From: JAGOEF01 sp964511665
GTDB lineage: Bacteria; Bacteroidota; Bacteroidia; Bacteroidales; ML635J-15
Assembly (NCBI GenBank): GCA_964511665.1
Contig: CAZEHA010000051.1
Span: 1 to 25,226, forward strand
Reading direction: 5' to 3'
DNA: 25,226 nt
The stretch's first letter is position 1. Each line of letters begins with the position of its first letter. This document shows, one piece after another, positions 1 to 7,566 of this stretch. The translations under genes and the position numbers were made by a program. A model generated the notes under the pieces. That model saw nothing but the letters and a program-made list of their open reading frames with translations, was not told where the DNA came from and ran no database searches.

Positions 1-188
1 AACAACTTAGCAACAATTAAAATTTATTTCATATTTTTATCGGACAATAGTGATATCTTATATGTAAAAACGGCTAAATTTAACACAAAAAGCAATTTAT
101 TTTATGATTTTGCTCTCTATTAGCCGCTTTCTTCATGCATAACATGGGTGAATGCCAAACTCTTTTTTATCTTCGTGAAAAAAAAATT

Positions 189-1868
189 ATGAGCGACGAC
201 AATAAGATTATTTTCTCGATGGTGAGTGTAAACAAGACCTTTCCTCCATCGAAACAAGTATTAAAGGATATTTATCTGTCATTCTACTATGGAGCCAAAA
301 TAGGCGTTATTGGTCTGAATGGTTCGGGGAAATCATCATTATTGAAAATTATAGCCGGCGAAGACAAGTCTTTTCAGGGCGAGGTGGCGTTTTCGCCGGG
401 CTACACTGTTGGGATTTTACATCAAGAGCCTGTTCTCGAGAATTCTAAGACGGTTAAGGAGATAGTGATGGAAGGGGTGCAAGAGCTTGCCGACATAATA
501 AAAGAATACGACGAAGTAAATCTGCGTTTTTCGGAACCGCTGAGCGACGACGAAATGAACCGACTCATCGAACGACAGGGGGAACTCACCGAATTGATCG
601 ATCAGCACGATGGCTGGGAACTTGATTCTAAGCTCGAAAGAGCCATGGATGCATTGCGCTGTCCCGAAGCCGACACTCCTGTTGTGCATTTGTCGGGAGG
701 CGAACGCCGTCGTGTGGCACTGTGCCGCTTGTTGCTGAAGCAGCCCGATGTGTTGCTGCTCGATGAACCCACCAACCACCTTGATGCCGAATCGGTGGAA
801 TGGCTCGAAATGCATCTGCAGCAATACAAGGGAACCGTGATAGCCGTTACGCACGACCGCTACTTTCTCGATAATGTAGCCGGCTGGATACTGGAACTCG
901 ACCGTGGAGAAGGAATTCCCTGGAAAGGGAATTATTCGTCGTGGCTCGAACAAAAATCTACACGCTTGGCACAAGAAGAAAAATCGGAAAGTAAACGACG
1001 AAAAACACTGGAGCGCGAATTAGAATGGGTGAGGATGGCTCCAAAAGCACGACACGCAAAAGCAAAATCGAGGCTGAATGCCTATGAAAAACTATTGAAT
1101 ACCGATGTTAAAGAGAAAGAAGAAAAACTCGAAATATTTATCCCTAACGGTCCGCGACTCGGAAACAGCGTTATTGATGCTAAAGCGGTGAGTAAAGCTT
1201 ATGGCGATAAGCTGCTTTTCTACAACCTGAACTTTTCGCTTCCGCCCAATGGCATTGTAGGTGTGATTGGCCCTAATGGAGCCGGAAAAACAACACTTTT
1301 TCGATTGATAATGCAGCAGGAAAAACCCGATAACGGAACATTCGTTACAGGAGAAACAGTTGTATTGGCTTATGTTGATCAGCAACATAGCGACGTTGAT
1401 CCCGAGAAAAGTGTTTTCGAAGTGATTTCGGGCGGACAAGAGCAGATGATGCTTGGTGGTAAACTTATCAATTCACGTGCTTATATTTCGCGTTTCAATT
1501 TCAGTGGTACCGATCAAAGTAAAAAAACAGGCGTGCTGTCGGGTGGCGAACGTAACCGCCTGCATCTGGCAATGACACTGAAATCGGAAGCCAATGTGCT
1601 GTTGCTCGATGAACCCACCAACGATATCGACATCAACACCCTGAGAGCATTAGAAGAAGGCCTCGATGCTTTTGCAGGATGTGCGGTGGTTATTTCTCAC
1701 GACCGGTGGTTTCTCGACCGAATTTGTACGCATATTTTAGCATTTGAAGGAGACTCACAAGTCAGCTTTTTTGAAGGGAACTACAGCGAATACGAGGAAA
1801 ACAGGCGAAAACGTTTGGGTAACGAAGCTCCCAAACGGATTAAGTACCGTAAATTGATGAAGGATTAG
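189..1868 (+). CDS. ettA: Energy-dependent translational throttle protein EttA (ABC-F ATPase)
   Basis: Cytoplasmic ABC-F protein with two ATPase cassettes and no membrane domain. EttA binds the ribosomal E site and couples ATP level to the first elongation steps. Cassette 1 has Walker A GLNGSGKS (about residues 42-49), the signature LSGGE and Walker B LLLDEPTNHLD. Cassette 2 has GPNGAGKT, LSGGE and LLLDEPTNDID. The linker contains the EttA-type segment GEGIPWKGNYSSWLEQK, and the C-terminus reads PKRIKYRKLMKD, close to E. coli EttA. From the ATG at 189 the protein is 559 residues, matching the E. coli protein (about 555). An upstream in-frame ATG at 135 would add 18 non-conserved residues and is disfavoured. 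The family is very confident; the EttA subtype is confident from the linker and tail. Confidence 0.95.
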   Translation: MSDDNKIIFSMVSVNKTFPPSKQVLKDIYLSFYYGAKIGVIGLNGSGKSSLLKIIAGEDKSFQGEVAFSPGYTVGILHQEPVLENSKTVKEIVMEGVQELADIIKEYDEVNLRFSEPLSDDEMNRLIERQGELTELIDQHDGWELDSKLERAMDALRCPEADTPVVHLSGGERRRVALCRLLLKQPDVLLLDEPTNHLDAESVEWLEMHLQQYKGTVIAVTHDRYFLDNVAGWILELDRGEGIPWKGNYSSWLEQKSTRLAQEEKSESKRRKTLERELEWVRMAPKARHAKAKSRLNAYEKLLNTDVKEKEEKLEIFIPNGPRLGNSVIDAKAVSKAYGDKLLFYNLNFSLPPNGIVGVIGPNGAGKTTLFRLIMQQEKPDNGTFVTGETVVLAYVDQQHSDVDPEKSVFEVISGGQEQMMLGGKLINSRAYISRFNFSGTDQSKKTGVLSGGERNRLHLAMTLKSEANVLLLDEPTNDIDINTLRALEEGLDAFAGCAVVISHDRWFLDRICTHILAFEGDSQVSFFEGNYSEYEENRRKRLGNEAPKRIKYRKLMKD

Positions 1869-1917
1869 CCTTGCAGTGGTGTAATAACTGAAACAGGGCG
1901 AATGGCGTGTGATTTTT

Positions 1918-1950
1918 TTTGTTGAACATATGTAACTTTTCTTATTTTTA
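1918..1950 (+). promoter_or_regulatory. Candidate Bacteroidota promoter for the lipoprotein at 1974
   Basis: TTTG at 1918-1921 is followed after 21 nt by TATTTTTA at 1943-1950, one mismatch from TAnnTTTG. It lies 23 nt before the start codon. The region is AT-rich, so a chance match is possible. Confidence 0.3.
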
Positions 1951-1973
1951 CACGTTGTAAGTAAATAATTCGC

Positions 1974-2831
1974 ATGAAATTGAAAACTTACTGTAAACTT
2001 TCTGCCGTAATTCTTGTAATTGCAGTGTTATGTTCGTGCAATTCGCAGATTAAAACAACCGAAAAGCTGGTAAAAGCCATGACTTCACGCTATGGCGGCA
2101 AATGGTTTAAACAAATCGCATTCGATCAAACCACCAGTTTCTTCGAAAACGGGAAAGTGATACGCACCGAAAGCTGGCACGAAATATACAAGTTCCCTTC
2201 TATGTTGTTTATTGCATACGACCACGAAGGAAGTGGCAGCGGGCAAATTTATCGCAACGATTCGGTTTATATTTTTAAAGATCATGAACTTGAAGCTTCT
2301 CAGTACATTATTCACGATTTGCTGGTGTTAAGTATGGATATCTATAATTTGTCGTTCGACAAGGCCATGCAACGAATTGGTCAACTCGATTACGACTCCG
2401 ACAAATTCCACACGCGTATGTATGAGAACCGCAAGGTGTATGTGGTGGGTGCATCCGACGAAAACGACAAATCGAACCAGTTCTGGATTGATGCTGAGCA
2501 TTTGTACTTTGTGAAAATGATTAAGAAACGCGATTACGGAGTGCAGGAGATTGAATTGCGCAATTATATCGAAATTGATAATAGTGGCTGGATTGAACAG
2601 GAAGTAGTGTTTAAACTCGATGGAGAGTTATATATGATAGAGAAATACTATAACATAAAAATACCCGAATCGGAAACTGATGAATCGATATTTTCTCCTT
2701 CGGTGTTTTCGTCGCAAGAAGTGTTGAAATCGATACTACGCTATATTGAATTCCCCGATATACACATATTCGACTATCAACGTCGCATTGTTGTTCTGTT
2801 TGATGATGTGCTTTCGGCAGTGAAAAAATAA
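1974..2831 (+). CDS. Putative lipoprotein of unknown function
   Basis: A 285-residue protein with a lysine-bearing N-terminus, a hydrophobic stretch (about residues 9-20) and a lipobox-like Leu-Cys-Ser-Cys, so lipidation is expected at Cys22. The mature part is rich in alternating beta-type segments (for example MLFIAYDHEGSGSGQIYRND and KVYVVGASDEND). This pattern resembles periplasmic lipoproteins with a LolA/LolB-like open barrel, but I see no diagnostic motif and do not assign that fold firmly. It stands alone between ettA (105 nt upstream, same strand) and the convergent hutH, with a hairpin just after its stop codon. Start chosen at the ATG giving an intact signal peptide. No specific function can be read. 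Confidence 0.75.
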   Translation: MKLKTYCKLSAVILVIAVLCSCNSQIKTTEKLVKAMTSRYGGKWFKQIAFDQTTSFFENGKVIRTESWHEIYKFPSMLFIAYDHEGSGSGQIYRNDSVYIFKDHELEASQYIIHDLLVLSMDIYNLSFDKAMQRIGQLDYDSDKFHTRMYENRKVYVVGASDENDKSNQFWIDAEHLYFVKMIKKRDYGVQEIELRNYIEIDNSGWIEQEVVFKLDGELYMIEKYYNIKIPESETDESIFSPSVFSSQEVLKSILRYIEFPDIHIFDYQRRIVVLFDDVLSAVKK

Positions 2832-2860
2832 AAGGTTTTTACCCGTAGGCAAAAACCTTT
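2831..2860. terminator. Hairpin between convergent genes
   Basis: A perfect 10-bp inverted repeat, AAAGGTTTTT (2831-2840) and AAAAACCTTT (2851-2860), with a 10-nt loop. It overlaps the last base of the lipoprotein stop codon. On the minus strand it is followed by a T-rich run (TATTTTTTCA), as expected for a terminator serving hutH. It could act in both directions. Confidence 0.65.
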
Positions 2861-2881
2861 GTTGAGAAAAGAAAAGTATTA

Positions 2882-4417
2882 TTATTCGAGACTTCCCACC
2901 ACTTTTTCTACTTCTTCGAGTATTTCGCACGATTTTACCAGTGCCTTCATGGCGTTATGATCAGAATACAGTGGTCTGTCGATATCTAGAAAATCGACAT
3001 GGCGACGTACCACTTCCCATGCTTTGGTGGTTCCTTTTCCAAAACTGGCAATTTCTTCTTTTCTAAAATCGAGGGCTTGTGCAGCAGCCATAAATTCAAT
3101 GCCGAGGATACCATAGGCATTGTCGAGTATTTGCAGGTTTTTCAGCGCGGTGTTCATCCCCATCGAAACAAAATCTTCCTGGTCGGCAGCAGCCGGAATG
3201 CTTTGTATGGCAGCCGGAGCGCTAAGCAGTTTTTGCTCAACTATCTGCATGTCGGCGGTGTACTGACTAAGCATCAAGCCCGAAAACATCCCGGCACCTT
3301 TGGTAAGAAAAGCAGGTAAGCCTACACTTAGAGCAGGATTGTTCAGCCTGTTCATGCGGCGCTCGCTAAGCACCGATACCATAGTAATAACCATGCCGGC
3401 CATTTCCATGGGAACAGCAACAGGTGAACCCTGAAAATTGGCTCCCGAAAGTGCCAGTTCTTTATCGGGAAAAAAGATGGGGTTGTCGCCCACACCATTG
3501 AGTTCTATCTCTACCTGCGAACGGGCATAAGCCAGTGCATCATGTGCTGACCCTATTACCTGAGGGGTGGAACGCATCGAGTAGGCATCCTGTACCTTGC
3601 ATTTTACTCGGCCTTCTTTTAGGTCGCCTCCCGAAACACATTTTTCGATGGCACGTGCCGAGCGAATGGCTCCTTTAAAACCGCGGACTTCGTGTAATAG
3701 TGCCGTATAGGGTTTCATATTGGCCTTAAGAGCTTCGAGCGACATGGCACAGGCTATTTCGGCCTGTTTTAGCCACCGCCCTGCATCATACAAAAACAGG
3801 GCACTCATGCCGGTTAAAACATTGCTGCCATTAATTGTGGCCAAACCGTCGCGGGCTTTAAGACCAGGCACCGCAATACCGGCACGACGCAAGGCTTCGC
3901 TGCCTTCGAGCAGTTGGCCTTCGAAAAACGCCTTACCTTCGCCCATCATCAGCAGGGCTATCTGCGACATAGGAGCGAGGTCGCCACATGCTCCCACAGA
4001 ACCCTTTTCGCAAACATAAGGGGTTACGCCCTTATTGAGCATTTCGATGAGAGTCATTGTTATCTCGGGACGAACTCCCGAATTGCCGTGTGCATGCACA
4101 TTCACACGACCCAACATGGCAGCCCTTATATGCTCCAGAGGAGCTGCTTCGCCAATGCCGGCAGCGTGGTTGTAAATCAGGTATTTCTGAAAATCTTGCA
4201 CCTGCTCATCGTTGAGTACTACTTCCGAAAATTCGCCTATACCTGTGTTAACACCATACATTATTTCGTGCGCATCAATTTTTCGCTCAAGCATGGCCCT
4301 ACATTTTTTCATACGTTCGAGAGCTTCATCGGCAAGAGCAACTTTTCGCCCCAAACGGGCAACTTCAACCACGTTCTCGATAGTTAAACCATAACCGGTT
4401 ACAACAAGTGTTTGCAT
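2882..4417 (-). CDS. hutH: Histidine ammonia-lyase-like MIO enzyme with Ala-Cys-Gly triad
   Basis: 511 residues, the usual HutH length. It belongs to the MIO-cofactor lyases; HutH removes ammonia from L-histidine to give urocanate in the cytoplasm. Visible family landmarks are the catalytic tyrosine in MYGVNTGIG (Tyr54), His84 in IYNHAAGIG (histidine-type selectivity position), the cofactor loop GSVGACGDLAPM (143-145), Asn196 in ATINGSN, the Tyr/Arg pair in DAYSMRSTPQ, and QEDFVSMG carrying the Glu typical of HAL rather than tyrosine or phenylalanine lyases. The cofactor triad is Ala-Cys-Gly where nearly all characterised members have Ala-Ser-Gly; the codon reads TGT. No other hut gene is in the window. 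The family is certain; histidine as substrate is likely but not proven, because the MIO loop and Phe in QEDF (usually His) differ from the textbook enzymes. Confidence 0.85.
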   Translation of the reverse strand: MQTLVVTGYGLTIENVVEVARLGRKVALADEALERMKKCRAMLERKIDAHEIMYGVNTGIGEFSEVVLNDEQVQDFQKYLIYNHAAGIGEAAPLEHIRAAMLGRVNVHAHGNSGVRPEITMTLIEMLNKGVTPYVCEKGSVGACGDLAPMSQIALLMMGEGKAFFEGQLLEGSEALRRAGIAVPGLKARDGLATINGSNVLTGMSALFLYDAGRWLKQAEIACAMSLEALKANMKPYTALLHEVRGFKGAIRSARAIEKCVSGGDLKEGRVKCKVQDAYSMRSTPQVIGSAHDALAYARSQVEIELNGVGDNPIFFPDKELALSGANFQGSPVAVPMEMAGMVITMVSVLSERRMNRLNNPALSVGLPAFLTKGAGMFSGLMLSQYTADMQIVEQKLLSAPAAIQSIPAAADQEDFVSMGMNTALKNLQILDNAYGILGIEFMAAAQALDFRKEEIASFGKGTTKAWEVVRRHVDFLDIDRPLYSDHNAMKALVKSCEILEEVEKVVGSLE

Positions 4418-4523
4418 GTGTAATTATTTTTAGTTTCTACATTGTTTTCAGGCAATAAAAGTAATTTATTTTAGCGTAATGCCGAAAATATATCTTTACT
4501 TTTTTAGGTTAAAAAGCGATTTA

Positions 4524-6803
4524 TTACCTCCTCTTGGTTCTGTCGATAATATGAAGCTTATGTTTTAAGCTATTGGCATTTCCCGTAGTATGTATTTGCA
4601 GTACTAAGTGCTTCCGTTTAAATATTTCGTTGTAATCGACCGATTGCCCTTTTAGTGCGTTTTTAATAATATTGCGTTCGATGTAGTTGAGCTTAGAAGG
4701 TTTTACCTGTAACAGACTTATCATGTGTACCTCACCCAATGCTTCGTACCTGCCCGTTGTTTGAATATTCCATTTATTGACGATGGATTTTGCCTCATTA
4801 ATCAGAAATTGTGAATTGCGAATTTTGCAATCAATAACTGCATCTGCTACATGCAGATAATCCGATTCAATTAACGGGCGTATCATTCGTAGTGGCCCAC
4901 TCAGAATGCGCTTGTGAATAAGCATACTGTCGGAGGCAATATATATAGAACCATTCATGCTGTGTTCAATCAGCTTTAAAGAATCGTTAAGAGAAGCATG
5001 CAAGTTGATTTTTCCCGATACATTTCCTTGAATTGTGCCTGGGTCTGCGGCGTTGTGTTCAAAATTTGCCTTACATGCAATCAAATCTACACTATCGGCA
5101 CTATGCTGTATCGATAATTCGGCATCAAAAAAGCTATTGTTATTGTATTTTGAAAGAATCTGCAGCCATAGGTTCTTTGATGCTGCCGCATACTGTATGC
5201 TAACAGGCGAAAACACGGCACCGCCATAGAACAAGCTGTCGGCCCCTATACATATTTCGATGCTGTAGCTTTGCAAATACGGTAAACCGAAATGAATTGG
5301 GCCTTCGCTGCTCGGCGAAATCATACCCAAACTGTTGGTGCCCGAGGGTGTCTCGATAGTAAGCTTCGATACATTCAAGCTTGTTTTCAGGTTTCCGGGT
5401 ATTAATCTGGCAATGTTGGCAGGTGTTATTTCCAAATTGAATGCTGCCAGTTGCGATGCATTTTTAGTTAGAATAAAATGATAGGCCTCACGGTTTGGAC
5501 TTAAACTAAAACTACCGTTTTTAATGCTATAGGTATTGCCGCCGGTAGTGCGATGCAATTCAACTGCCGATGCATGAATATTGCATTGGTTTTTGCCGCT
5601 ATTTGCGCCTGACAGACTACCGCCGAACACATTATGAGTTGCCGTAAACACTGAATTCAGACAATCCAGGTCGAAACTGCCCGATGCATTGTAGCTGCCC
5701 CATTCGGGTTTACCTGCTTGTGTGTTCGCCGAAAACCACAGCCGATTTGTAGCTGAAGCGATATTAATGCTGTCGTTTTTGCTGCAGCAGAAAAGGCCGT
5801 CGATGGTTTCATACTTGTGGTTAATGGAACAAAATGCCGATATGCAATTCCCATTTAACTTATTGTTAATAAGTACGTTGTCGGCTGTAATATTAAGTAA
5901 TACATCAGGTATTTCCTGCTGCGACGGTTTTTTCGTAAGTCTAAGTTCAGCCTGACATTTTCCCGAAAAACCGAGATGCGAAATATCGGTATTGGTGCCG
6001 GCCAGCACAATGGCTAAATCGTGTACCGGGATGTCGTGTGTTTTCAGATGGAACATATATTCCGATAAATCGTTCGAAAATTGAATTTCAACATCCGATT
6101 GCATGCCGGCAATGTTTAGGTCTCCCGTTATAGTTTGAGAAATGCTGTCGCGAATGTGATGGGCTTTAAGTATTATCGATTCAATATGATTGTTGCCTGT
6201 AGTGTTTTCGAAATGGATGCTTGCTGCCGAAAGATTGTAATCGATTGTTGTTACATTGTTTGAGTTGCTGGCTGTAAGCATGTTAAACGAGCAATTGCTG
6301 ATGCTGTATCTGATTTTTTGTTGGCGATCTTCTATATAAATGCCAATGTTTTCGAGACTGATTTTATGAATGCTGAATTCACTGTTGTTTTCGCTGCTCA
6401 CACCCGGTTGTTGGCTATTGACCCAGTTTTTGTTGCCTTGTTCGTCGGTAATGATGAATATTTTGGCATTTCGCACCAGTAATTCCTCGAGTTTGATTGA
6501 AGCCAGGTTGAAGCCCTTATTCTCGGCAATGCGCAACGAGAAGCTTTCGATCGAAAGCATTTTTTCGTTTGCAAAATTGCCTTTTCCTGTTATAAGAAGG
6601 TTTTCGACAACAATTTCGCCGCTAAACCACTTGATGTCGAGGTTCTGTATTGTTACTATGGCATCGAGGTTGAGTGCGAGCTCTTTCTGCAGTTGTTTAC
6701 GGAGATATTGTTCCAAAAGAGGAGGCCCTAAAAGAATTATGAGAACAATGAGCGAAAACACTATCAGAAAAAAATACAACCAGGCTTTTTTGCGACGTGT
6801 CAT
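4524..6803 (-). CDS. AsmA-like membrane-anchored protein
   Basis: 759 residues. A short basic N-terminus (MTRRKKAW) precedes one hydrophobic helix (about 8-28). A segment typical of AsmA-family N-termini follows (roughly 30-130: LLEQYLRKQL, then beta-rich IVVENLLITGKGNF and IESFSLRIAENKG). The remainder is long beta-rich repeats. The C-terminal part (ILSGPLRMIRPLIES, then a segment ending in short basic residues) resembles the AsmA-like C-terminal region. Family members form long hydrophobic-grooved periplasmic rods and are implicated in phospholipid transport or outer-membrane assembly. That role is inferred here from family, not from a motif. It starts 30 nt after the second septoil-knot gene on the same strand and may be co-transcribed with that pair. 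Confidence 0.65.
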   Translation of the reverse strand: MTRRKKAWLYFFLIVFSLIVLIILLGPPLLEQYLRKQLQKELALNLDAIVTIQNLDIKWFSGEIVVENLLITGKGNFANEKMLSIESFSLRIAENKGFNLASIKLEELLVRNAKIFIITDEQGNKNWVNSQQPGVSSENNSEFSIHKISLENIGIYIEDRQQKIRYSISNCSFNMLTASNSNNVTTIDYNLSAASIHFENTTGNNHIESIILKAHHIRDSISQTITGDLNIAGMQSDVEIQFSNDLSEYMFHLKTHDIPVHDLAIVLAGTNTDISHLGFSGKCQAELRLTKKPSQQEIPDVLLNITADNVLINNKLNGNCISAFCSINHKYETIDGLFCCSKNDSINIASATNRLWFSANTQAGKPEWGSYNASGSFDLDCLNSVFTATHNVFGGSLSGANSGKNQCNIHASAVELHRTTGGNTYSIKNGSFSLSPNREAYHFILTKNASQLAAFNLEITPANIARLIPGNLKTSLNVSKLTIETPSGTNSLGMISPSSEGPIHFGLPYLQSYSIEICIGADSLFYGGAVFSPVSIQYAAASKNLWLQILSKYNNNSFFDAELSIQHSADSVDLIACKANFEHNAADPGTIQGNVSGKINLHASLNDSLKLIEHSMNGSIYIASDSMLIHKRILSGPLRMIRPLIESDYLHVADAVIDCKIRNSQFLINEAKSIVNKWNIQTTGRYEALGEVHMISLLQVKPSKLNYIERNIIKNALKGQSVDYNEIFKRKHLVLQIHTTGNANSLKHKLHIIDRTKRR

Positions 6804-6833
6804 ATATATTTATCTAAATAGGAATAAGAGCCA

Positions 6834-7169
6834 TTAGTACATCAAATGCAGTTTGTCTTTGTTTCTCCATCCGGCTTTGTAGCTATAGTCGGTGAAATAT
6901 ATTTTGATGTCGGCACGATAATCGTAATCGGTAAAATACACTTTTTTATCCGCCTGATAGTCGTACTTAGTAAAAAACCACCTGCCGTCGTTCTTCCCCG
7001 CCTGATAATCGTAATCAACCTTATACACAATCAAATCGGCCTGATAATCGTATTGAGTAACAAAAACTTTAACATCGGCCTGATAGTCGTATTGCACCGA
7101 ATACACTTTTTGCGACTGCCCCGCAGCGGCAAGCCCGCATAGCATTAAAAAGAGCAATATTGTTTTCAT
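6834..7169 (-). CDS. Secreted repeat protein A, probable 7(1) septoil-knot family
   Basis: 111 residues with a signal peptide (about 1-19, MKTILLFLMLCGLAAAGQSQ) and a mature part made of six short repeats. Each repeat ends in a near-identical pentapeptide YDYQA (YDYQA x4, then YDYRA and YSYKA). The period is 13 residues, except one 16-residue unit containing KNDGRWFF. It ends in GWRN...KLHLMY. From memory this matches the Pfam 7(1) septoil-knot family (small Bacteroidota proteins whose fold is an unusually deep seven-crossing knot); I could not run a search. Function is unknown. It overlaps the upstream paralogue by one base (TGATG), implying translational coupling, and lies 30 nt before the AsmA-like gene. 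Confidence 0.75.
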   Translation of the reverse strand: MKTILLFLMLCGLAAAGQSQKVYSVQYDYQADVKVFVTQYDYQADLIVYKVDYDYQAGKNDGRWFFTKYDYQADKKVYFTDYDYRADIKIYFTDYSYKAGWRNKDKLHLMY

Positions 7170-7510
7170 CAGTACATTAAATGCTTTTTAGAACTGTTTC
7201 GCCATCCGGCATCACTCTTGTATTCCGAAAAATAAATCAGCAAATCGGCATCGCTTTTATAGTCGCAGAAGTAAACGGTTTTGTCGGCATCGCTTTTATA
7301 TTCGCAAAAATACCATTTTCCATCGTTGCCTGTTGCGTCGCTCTTATAGCTGCATTTATACACTACCAGATCGGCGTCGCTTTTGTAGTCGCAAACGTAC
7401 ACTTTTACTTTTGCATCGCTTTTATATTGGCAACTAAACACTTTTTGTGCAAACATGGGCGTAGAAAAAACCAGTATGCTTGCAACGATAGAAATAAAAA
7501 GTTTTTTCAT
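7169..7510 (-). CDS. Secreted repeat protein B, probable 7(1) septoil-knot family
   Basis: 113 residues with a clear signal peptide (about 1-21, MKKLFISIVASILVFSTPMFA). The mature part has six repeats, all ending in YKSDA, with the same 13/13/16/13/13-residue spacing as its neighbour at 6834-7169. It contains the same GNDGKWYF insert and the same GWRN...KKHLMY tail. Five of the six repeats carry a cysteine two residues before the YKSDA box (SCQ, VCD, KCS, FCE, FCD); the sixth has Ser. The neighbouring paralogue has Val or Thr there. This makes it a tandem duplicate whose repeats have since been homogenised separately. Family assignment (7(1) septoil knot) is from memory of the consensus. First gene of the probable operon; function unknown. 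Confidence 0.75.
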   Translation of the reverse strand: MKKLFISIVASILVFSTPMFAQKVFSCQYKSDAKVKVYVCDYKSDADLVVYKCSYKSDATGNDGKWYFCEYKSDADKTVYFCDYKSDADLLIYFSEYKSDAGWRNSSKKHLMY

Positions 7511-7523
7511 AACTTTAGGTTTT

Positions 7524-7531
7524 TAATTTTG
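7524..7531 (+). promoter_or_regulatory. Candidate -7 element for the receiver/ATP-grasp gene, beside a 7-bp dyad
   Basis: TAATTTTG exactly fits TAnnTTTG and lies 35 nt before the ATG at 7567. No good TTTG occurs at the -33 spacing. An inverted repeat TTTTGTA (7527-7533) / TACAAAA (7538-7544) overlaps it. The 56-bp gap is shared with the divergent septoil-knot operon. Confidence 0.35.
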
Positions 7532-7566
7532 TAAATATACAAAAAGAATTATCAAAAATTACGCCA

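Noticed and set aside
71..126. CGGCTAA/TTAGCCG inverted repeat upstream of ettA as a terminator or leader hairpin
   Set aside because: The arms are only 7 bp and 42 nt apart, so stable folding is doubtful and chance is likely.
135..188. Upstream ATG for the ABC-F gene
   Set aside because: Adds 18 residues unlike EttA; the ATG at 189 gives the normal length and N-terminus.
6860..7440. CRISPR-like regular short repeats
   Set aside because: The 39-bp periodicity is codon-framed protein repeat (13 residues) inside two signal-peptide genes, with no spacer diversity or cas genes.
6846..7534. Plus-strand open frames of about 100 residues opposite the septoil-knot genes
   Set aside because: They are antisense shadows kept open by the regular repeat codons; the minus-strand frames have signal peptides, operon overlap and family features.
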